Source: CAZICM01 sp964537685 (GTDB lineage Bacteria; Myxococcota_A; Polyangia; Polyangiales; Polyangiaceae). Taken from it: a DNA stretch of 64,000 bases. How positions within the stretch are numbered: position 1 is the stretch's first letter; each line of letters opens with the position of its first letter. This document shows, piece after piece, positions 59,187 through 64,000 of the stretch. Position numbers and translations under genes: made by a program. The notes beneath the pieces are model-generated. The model saw only the letters and a program-made list of their open reading frames with translations. It was not told where the DNA came from and searched no databases. The DNA is taken from contig CAZICM010000023.1 of assembly GCA_964537685.1 (NCBI GenBank), positions 62,001 through 126,000 on the forward strand, in the 5' to 3' direction.

Positions 59187-60587
59187 ATGCACTTGGCACC
59201 CGGAACGACAATCAGCGGTAAATATGTGCTTGAGCGCAAGATTGCGTCGGGTGGGCAAGGCTCTGTTTGGGTGGGCCGGCATATGCAGCTCCATGCCGAA
59301 GTTGCAATAAAATTTCTGGACCTGGGACATTCTGATGAGGATGGTCTCGCACGCGTCCGTTTTGAGCGTGAAGCCAGGGCAGCGGCCGGTATTCGTCATC
59401 CTCATCTTGTGCATGTTCAGGATATTGGTGATCATGAGGGGACTCCTTATTTGGTGATGGAGTTTTTTCAGGGGGAAAGTTTGGATAAGCGCCTGAAGAC
59501 GCTGAGAACACCGCTCGATCTCGCCGCGGTGGCGAATCTTCTTCAGCCTATTGCCAAAGGTCTCCGCCGCTTGCACGAGGCGGGCTTTGTTCACCGCGAC
59601 ATAAAACCAAGCAATATTTTCCTGGCAAAAAACGATGAGGGCGAGGAAATCGTAAAAATCCTTGATTTTGGTATTGTCAAGCAGCTCGGTTCGGACCTTG
59701 TGTCGGGCACGCAGACGGGGGAATTTGTTGGCTCTCCTGCCTATATGAGCCCGGAACAGCTTCGAGCTTCCAAGAAGCCCGATATTCGGAGCGATATTTG
59801 GTCGGTTGCGGTCATTCTCTATCAGGCTCTAACGGGAAGCCGGCCTTTTGAAGGCGATGGGGTAAGCAATGTCATTGTTTCCGTAATGACCGGCATAACC
59901 ACGCCCCCATCCAAGAAAAATCCTTCGTTATCCCCCGCTGTGGACGCATTTTTTGCCAAGGCTCTGAATCGCGATATCAACACGCGGTTTCAGACCATGA
60001 AGGACATGACCGATGCATTTCTAGAGCTGTTGAGCGGGCCATCTTCTCGGGCGCCCACGCCTCCGCCCGCGATCGCGATGCTGCCTCCACACCCTCCGGC
60101 CGCTCCCAGCAGTTTGGTTGAGGATGAGCCATCGGACTTAATGGCCACAATTCCCCTGCAACAGGCGCGCATGGCTGCCCTGAATCGGCCAATTGGAGGC
60201 ACGCAGAAGCTGCCTTCTCCTCATGAAGTGGAGGCGTATATCGCAAAACGCCCTGAATCCATACCCCCAGCTCCACCGGGCAGCGCCCCTCGAAGCGGTG
60301 TTCATCAGCCTTCGTATCCTAATTACGCGACGACGGGATATGCCGCAAGACCTTCCATGCCTTCTATTCCAGATCAGGGCAATTACACGCCGCCACCGCC
60401 GCCACCGCCTCCACCGCCTCCTTCTTACCCTTACCACCCGCCCTCATCCAGAACGGCGCCTATTGAGGCGCAGGATCGGCCCACACCCATCAAGCCGGTG
60501 AAAAACCAATGGCTGGTCAAAGGACTGTTGATGGGTATGGGAATCGGTCTGATCTTGGTGGTTTTGTTGCTGTTTATGTTGCGTTAG
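59187..60587 (+). CDS. Ser/Thr protein kinase with Pro-rich linker and C-terminal TM helix
   Basis: A 466-residue kinase. ATG 59187 (AAGG six bases upstream) leads directly to the kinase domain; the frame open to 58977 lacks recognisable sequence. The active-site residues are intact: S-G-G-Q-G-S-V, V-A-I-K-F-L, V-H-R-D-I-K-P-S-N, D-F-G-I-V, M-S-P-E-Q. After about residue 275 a Pro-rich region runs to a block of eleven prolines near 415-425, and one TM helix ends the chain (L-M-G-M-G-I-G-L-I-L-V-V-L-L-L-F-M). The catalytic part is cytoplasmic. Its end overlaps the stop side of the pseudo-helicase gene by 14 bases. The divergent caspase gene is a possible functional neighbour. Confidence 0.92.
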   Translation: MHLAPGTTISGKYVLERKIASGGQGSVWVGRHMQLHAEVAIKFLDLGHSDEDGLARVRFEREARAAAGIRHPHLVHVQDIGDHEGTPYLVMEFFQGESLDKRLKTLRTPLDLAAVANLLQPIAKGLRRLHEAGFVHRDIKPSNIFLAKNDEGEEIVKILDFGIVKQLGSDLVSGTQTGEFVGSPAYMSPEQLRASKKPDIRSDIWSVAVILYQALTGSRPFEGDGVSNVIVSVMTGITTPPSKKNPSLSPAVDAFFAKALNRDINTRFQTMKDMTDAFLELLSGPSSRAPTPPPAIAMLPPHPPAAPSSLVEDEPSDLMATIPLQQARMAALNRPIGGTQKLPSPHEVEAYIAKRPESIPPAPPGSAPRSGVHQPSYPNYATTGYAARPSMPSIPDQGNYTPPPPPPPPPPPSYPYHPPSSRTAPIEAQDRPTPIKPVKNQWLVKGLLMGMGIGLILVVLLLFMLR

Positions 60588-63500
60588 AAGCCAAGTTCCC
60601 CAGCATCAGCGCCAAGACTTTTGTTGCAGCCGCCTTGTTGAGCATTTTGGCCCGCTCGGGCTCGGCATGGCATTGGGGAATATATAGGCAATTTTCACAG
60701 CCTTCGCTGCAACGGCCCGGGCAAGAACGCAGCAATGCCAGCATGCCTTGAATCATTGGCTTTAGCATTTCCACGGAAATGGCATCGGCAAAGCCCGCGC
60801 CTCCAGGATGCATGTCCACAAATACAATGGCTGGATCTCCATGGGCCCCATGGTTTCGAATCGAGGTAATATCCAGATCTTCCTCGCGGTATAATAGCAT
60901 AAAGGGAAGAGCTGTCTGAAAGAGATGGCAGAGCGCATGAAGGGTAGCATCATCAAGCTCTCCAAAGGATGAGCCGGGAAGGCCCAGGAATGTGGCGCGC
61001 GTTCTGAAAGCCGATGAAATCGGCTCGGAATAGTAGCTGAAATCGATTTCCCGGCCCCGCTGATCGAAGCGCCTACACCCCACCAGCTCTTCCTCGATAT
61101 CAGCGGGCAGGAGTTCTAGTGCAAAAGGCTTTCCCCCCATGTTGCGAAGTGCCCCTTTTCTTCTTTCCTCCAGAGGGCGCTCTGTTTTATCCGATTTTTC
61201 ACGCCGTTCAACAGACCGGGCCTTGAGTTGCCTGACCCGCATGGTTTGAATAGGCCGCTCTTCCCGTTCGCACAATATCCGCTGTTGTTTAAGCTGATCT
61301 TGAACGTTTTCGGAAAGTATGCTGTACCTGCGGCCCCGGCGTACAAAGACCCGGCCTGGATATGCCGCCGAAAGCCCCCGTATGGCTTCCACATCAAAGA
61401 GATGTTCGCCCGTGCGGCAATCGACGACTTCCATGGGTTCGCCCGCCGTGTCGAGGGAGAGTTTTTTATTTTGCTCCAGTTCTTCGTCCGATAAAGATAG
61501 GCTAAACACCGTCTCCCGAATGAGTTCGCCGCTTTCGCGATCGATGGATTGGCGGACCCGTTCAATCAGCCGATATTGACGGGGGCTATTTTTTGCACGA
61601 TTTAGTTCTTTATGTAGCGCATCCCGGGAGAATTCCGCTTCGAGTTCGGTTCTGGACATTTCCGCCTCGGATAAGGCATAGCGGAAATGGGCGCTTTCAA
61701 CGTTTTGGGCGCATGGATCGATAACCAGCGAGCATAGGCCCTTGCTTTCTCCCATGGGGAAGAATTTGGGCTGCATCGCCAAGAGGCGGACCAGGGGATT
61801 TTGCTCGGGATGCAGCAAGACCAGCACTTGGCGCCCTAAATCGGCCGCGGCCAAGGCTTCCGCCGTGACTTCGGTGGGCATGGGAGATTGTTCTCCTTCA
61901 GGCGGAGGAGGGGGCTCTTTGGCTTTGGCTGTCGCTCCTTTTCCGACTTTTTCTCCCGCTCCAAGCGAGGCAATGCGGGCTTCGGTGACGGTTCCGCCTT
62001 TCCATCCTAGATGGGAAATAAGCCGGGGAAGCGCAAACCAGCGCGCGGCATTGGCCCGGGCAATCACCACTTGAGCGTGGATGAGTCCCTGTTCAATTTC
62101 CGAGGGCGATGCGCCTTCTGCAAAAGAACGCCCCCGCGTCGCGACGGCCCGGGATAGCATGCGTTCATTGGCCCGGGCTACATCGGAAAAAGCCAATTCT
62201 TCATCGTAACCCCATAATTCAGCGGCAAATCCTTGGGCCAGCGCCTCGCCCAGCGCAGCGACGGCGGGATGTTCGTCCCCTTTTTGAAAACCGCCCGAGA
62301 GGACATAGGCAATGCGGTCGGGTTCGGGTGCTCCATCGACTTCGGGGCCGATGAGGCTTAGAGGGCGGCCTATAATGCGCTCGGCAAAACGGCCAAGTTC
62401 CCGGTAGGAAGGCTCGGCGCCGGTGAGAAAGCGAATGCGTTCGCCTTGGGCTTGGGGGCCGGGGTTTTGAAGAGGTGAACACAGTGCGGCGGCCCGGCGA
62501 AGGCGATGGAGGAGATGCGCAAGATGAGCCCCCCGCACTCCCCCATACATATCCAGTTCGGGAATGACAACCAAACCCAATCCGCCCAGAAAGACGGACC
62601 AATCTTTGCGGCGCGCGCAGAGTTCCCGATGAATCGCGCGGGGATCGGCAAACAATAAACTGGGCTGAGAGCGGGATGGATCAATACGACCGGCACGTCC
62701 TGCAATATTTTCAGAATGAACGCTCCAGCGCCAGCGGGCGGCGGCGGCGCGGGCTCGAAGTCTTTCCTCGGCTTCTTTCGCCGTCTTTTCGTCGGATGCC
62801 AAATATAAAACGCCTTCGGCGTCGACGAGCAGGGTGTAGAGAATCAAGAGGTCGAAGAGCGCTTCATTGCCCGAGAGAGGGGGCATGGAGATGAGGACAT
62901 TGCGGCGGGCGGCAAACGCATCGCAGGCCAGGCCCTGGTGCATCAGCAAACCTTCGTCAAAGGGAAGGTTTTTGCGCAATTGCTCCAAGATTCGCTTGGC
63001 TTTGAGGTTGGTGCCGGGCGCGATAAGGGCCGATTTTGCGGGAGGAAGCTCGGGGGCATAATAGAGCGGGCCGGCTTCTTTATGGATGGTCTCGACCAAG
63101 GGGCGGAGTGGAATGGTTTCCGCGGGTTTTTCTTTGGTTTCGGGCTCTTGCTTGGGGGGTGGGGGGGTGAGCGCCTTGGGTGTTTTGAGATTGCGCCTTA
63201 GTCCATCGAGCAAGACGGCGGCGCCGGCCCAAATGGAGGCGCCAAGCGCGCCGGAAAGCACCGCGGGCACCGAAAATAAAAGCAGCGCCGTGAGCGCGCC
63301 GACGAGGGGCTTCTGCCAGCGGATAAAGCGTTCTTCGACCAATTCTACGCTTGTCCAATGGCCTAGCCATTTAAATGTGCGCCCAAATAAATCGTCGGCG
63401 AGGGGCAGGCTTACGACATCTTGGGTGGGCAGGGGACGGCCTTCTTTGAGGGCTTTTTGAATCGCTTTCTGCTGTTCTTCGCGTTCTTTGGCGAGCACAT

Positions 63501-63993
63501 CCTCGGGTTTCTGTTCGAGCGAGGTGAGCTCGGCGAGGGTGCGTCCGATCCAGAGCACCAGCACCAAATACAATAGGCTTGCCCCAATCCACGCGATGGG
63601 TAAATGCACCGGTCCAGGCGGAAGCAAACGGCTTTGATTTTCGGGAATTTGCAATAAGGCCCGAAGCGCCGCCACTGCATTTCCAAAGGATTGAGGCACC
63701 ATCCAAAGAAGGATTTGCTCAAAGAGGAGAGCTTTGCCGAGCGCATTTAAAATGCCATCGGTGATCCACCATAGGATTGAAACAAAAAAGACGATAACGC
63801 CTGAAAAGGCAAAGATTGGCCCGCCCGCTACGCGATCGCCCCGGGCTTCCAGGGCCGAGCGCACGATATTGCCTAGCACCTGAAGGAGCGCCAGGGTCAG
63901 CAAAAGACTTACCAGGGCCGAGCGAACCGGCGCCGATGCCGCGATGCGCGACCAGGCCGCTATCCATTCCAAAAGGGTTTGGGCGATATTCAT
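60574..63993 (-). CDS. membrane-anchored degenerate SF2 helicase with DUF1998-like C-terminus
   Basis: A 1,139-residue protein that joins a membrane region to a helicase-like body. Four or five hydrophobic segments lie in residues 20-265, then a Pro/Lys/Glu linker. Residues about 320-510 align with the first RecA lobe of YprA/MrfA-type helicases. However, Walker A reads P-P-L-S-G-N-E (no Gly-Lys-Thr/Ser) and motif II reads V-I-P-E-L-D-M-Y-G-G-V-R-G instead of D-E-A-H, so ATP use looks lost. The C-terminal part matches DUF1998, ending in a five-Cys cluster (1091-1108, C-P-G-R-C-S-E-G-C-E-N-C...C-H) of the MrfB/DUF1998 zinc-site kind. Start at 63993, seven bases from the window edge; an upstream start is possible. 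A membrane-bound pseudo-helicase is unusual. Confidence 0.8.
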   Translation of the reverse strand: MNIAQTLLEWIAAWSRIAASAPVRSALVSLLLTLALLQVLGNIVRSALEARGDRVAGGPIFAFSGVIVFFVSILWWITDGILNALGKALLFEQILLWMVPQSFGNAVAALRALLQIPENQSRLLPPGPVHLPIAWIGASLLYLVLVLWIGRTLAELTSLEQKPEDVLAKEREEQQKAIQKALKEGRPLPTQDVVSLPLADDLFGRTFKWLGHWTSVELVEERFIRWQKPLVGALTALLLFSVPAVLSGALGASIWAGAAVLLDGLRRNLKTPKALTPPPPKQEPETKEKPAETIPLRPLVETIHKEAGPLYYAPELPPAKSALIAPGTNLKAKRILEQLRKNLPFDEGLLMHQGLACDAFAARRNVLISMPPLSGNEALFDLLILYTLLVDAEGVLYLASDEKTAKEAEERLRARAAAARWRWSVHSENIAGRAGRIDPSRSQPSLLFADPRAIHRELCARRKDWSVFLGGLGLVVIPELDMYGGVRGAHLAHLLHRLRRAAALCSPLQNPGPQAQGERIRFLTGAEPSYRELGRFAERIIGRPLSLIGPEVDGAPEPDRIAYVLSGGFQKGDEHPAVAALGEALAQGFAAELWGYDEELAFSDVARANERMLSRAVATRGRSFAEGASPSEIEQGLIHAQVVIARANAARWFALPRLISHLGWKGGTVTEARIASLGAGEKVGKGATAKAKEPPPPPEGEQSPMPTEVTAEALAAADLGRQVLVLLHPEQNPLVRLLAMQPKFFPMGESKGLCSLVIDPCAQNVESAHFRYALSEAEMSRTELEAEFSRDALHKELNRAKNSPRQYRLIERVRQSIDRESGELIRETVFSLSLSDEELEQNKKLSLDTAGEPMEVVDCRTGEHLFDVEAIRGLSAAYPGRVFVRRGRRYSILSENVQDQLKQQRILCEREERPIQTMRVRQLKARSVERREKSDKTERPLEERRKGALRNMGGKPFALELLPADIEEELVGCRRFDQRGREIDFSYYSEPISSAFRTRATFLGLPGSSFGELDDATLHALCHLFQTALPFMLLYREEDLDITSIRNHGAHGDPAIVFVDMHPGGAGFADAISVEMLKPMIQGMLALLRSCPGRCSEGCENCLYIPQCHAEPERAKMLNKAAATKVLALMLGNLASNAT

Positions 63994-64000
63994 GCGCCCT

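Overview
The window looks like a chromosomal segment of a myxobacterium-like organism (Myxococcota, probably Polyangia). This is inferred from content: four eukaryote-like Ser/Thr kinases, an FHA-coupled sigma-54 activator beside a kinase, many lipoproteins with Gly/Ser linkers, and the Cys-rich repeat C-x-D-x-x-x-N-x-x-E-T-D-x-D-C-G-G in four proteins. DUF1592/DUF1552 proteins also fit. Base composition is only moderately GC-rich by eye, lower than most described Polyangiales, so genus or species cannot be named.

Layout. 1-4.2 kb: end of a cytochrome c peroxidase-like gene, a HAD phosphatase, a NYN-OST-HTH protein and a membrane M28 peptidase. 4.3-8.6 kb: a secreted binding-protein pair, then a kinase/FHA-sigma54 operon. 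8.7-14.8 kb: YbjN-like, PspA, P2A-type Ca2+-ATPase-like and CBM9-like genes in one direction. 14.8-19.8 kb: secreted proteins (S41 protease, a large Cys-repeat lipoprotein). 19.8-21.8 kb: accessory DNA with an integrase remnant, two unrecognised genes and two hairpins. 21.8-26.8 kb: a PEGA-like protein, a tandem pseudokinase membrane protein and two Gly-rich lipoproteins. 26.9-32.1 kb: an island with two STAND ATPases (one carrying TIR, one carrying TPR-like repeats), a tRNA-like structure and a MITE-like inverted repeat.

32.1-40.2 kb: a GH94-like lipoprotein, a kinase, secreted proteins and a beta-propeller-like lipoprotein. 40.3-45.7 kb: a VWA membrane protein convergent with a 1,079-aa tubulin/FtsZ-like protein. 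45.8-47.1 kb: a UbiB/AarF-type kinase. 47.1-52.7 kb: a five-gene operon (fatty acyl-AMP ligase, cyclopropane-synthase-like methyltransferase, ACP, ketosynthase, FGE-like lipoprotein) that probably builds or modifies an unusual acyl chain. 53.0-56.4 kb: a DUF1592/DUF1552 pair. 56.5-60.6 kb: an OLD-like ATPase, a caspase-family protease and a kinase. 60.6-64.0 kb: a membrane-anchored protein with a degenerate DUF1998-type helicase body.

The best candidates for something undescribed are the TIR-STAND/TPR-STAND cassette, the membrane-tethered pseudo-helicase, and the tandem pseudokinase with its PEGA-like partner. All functional statements come from motif reading; no database search was run. TM, domain and start-site calls were judged by eye.
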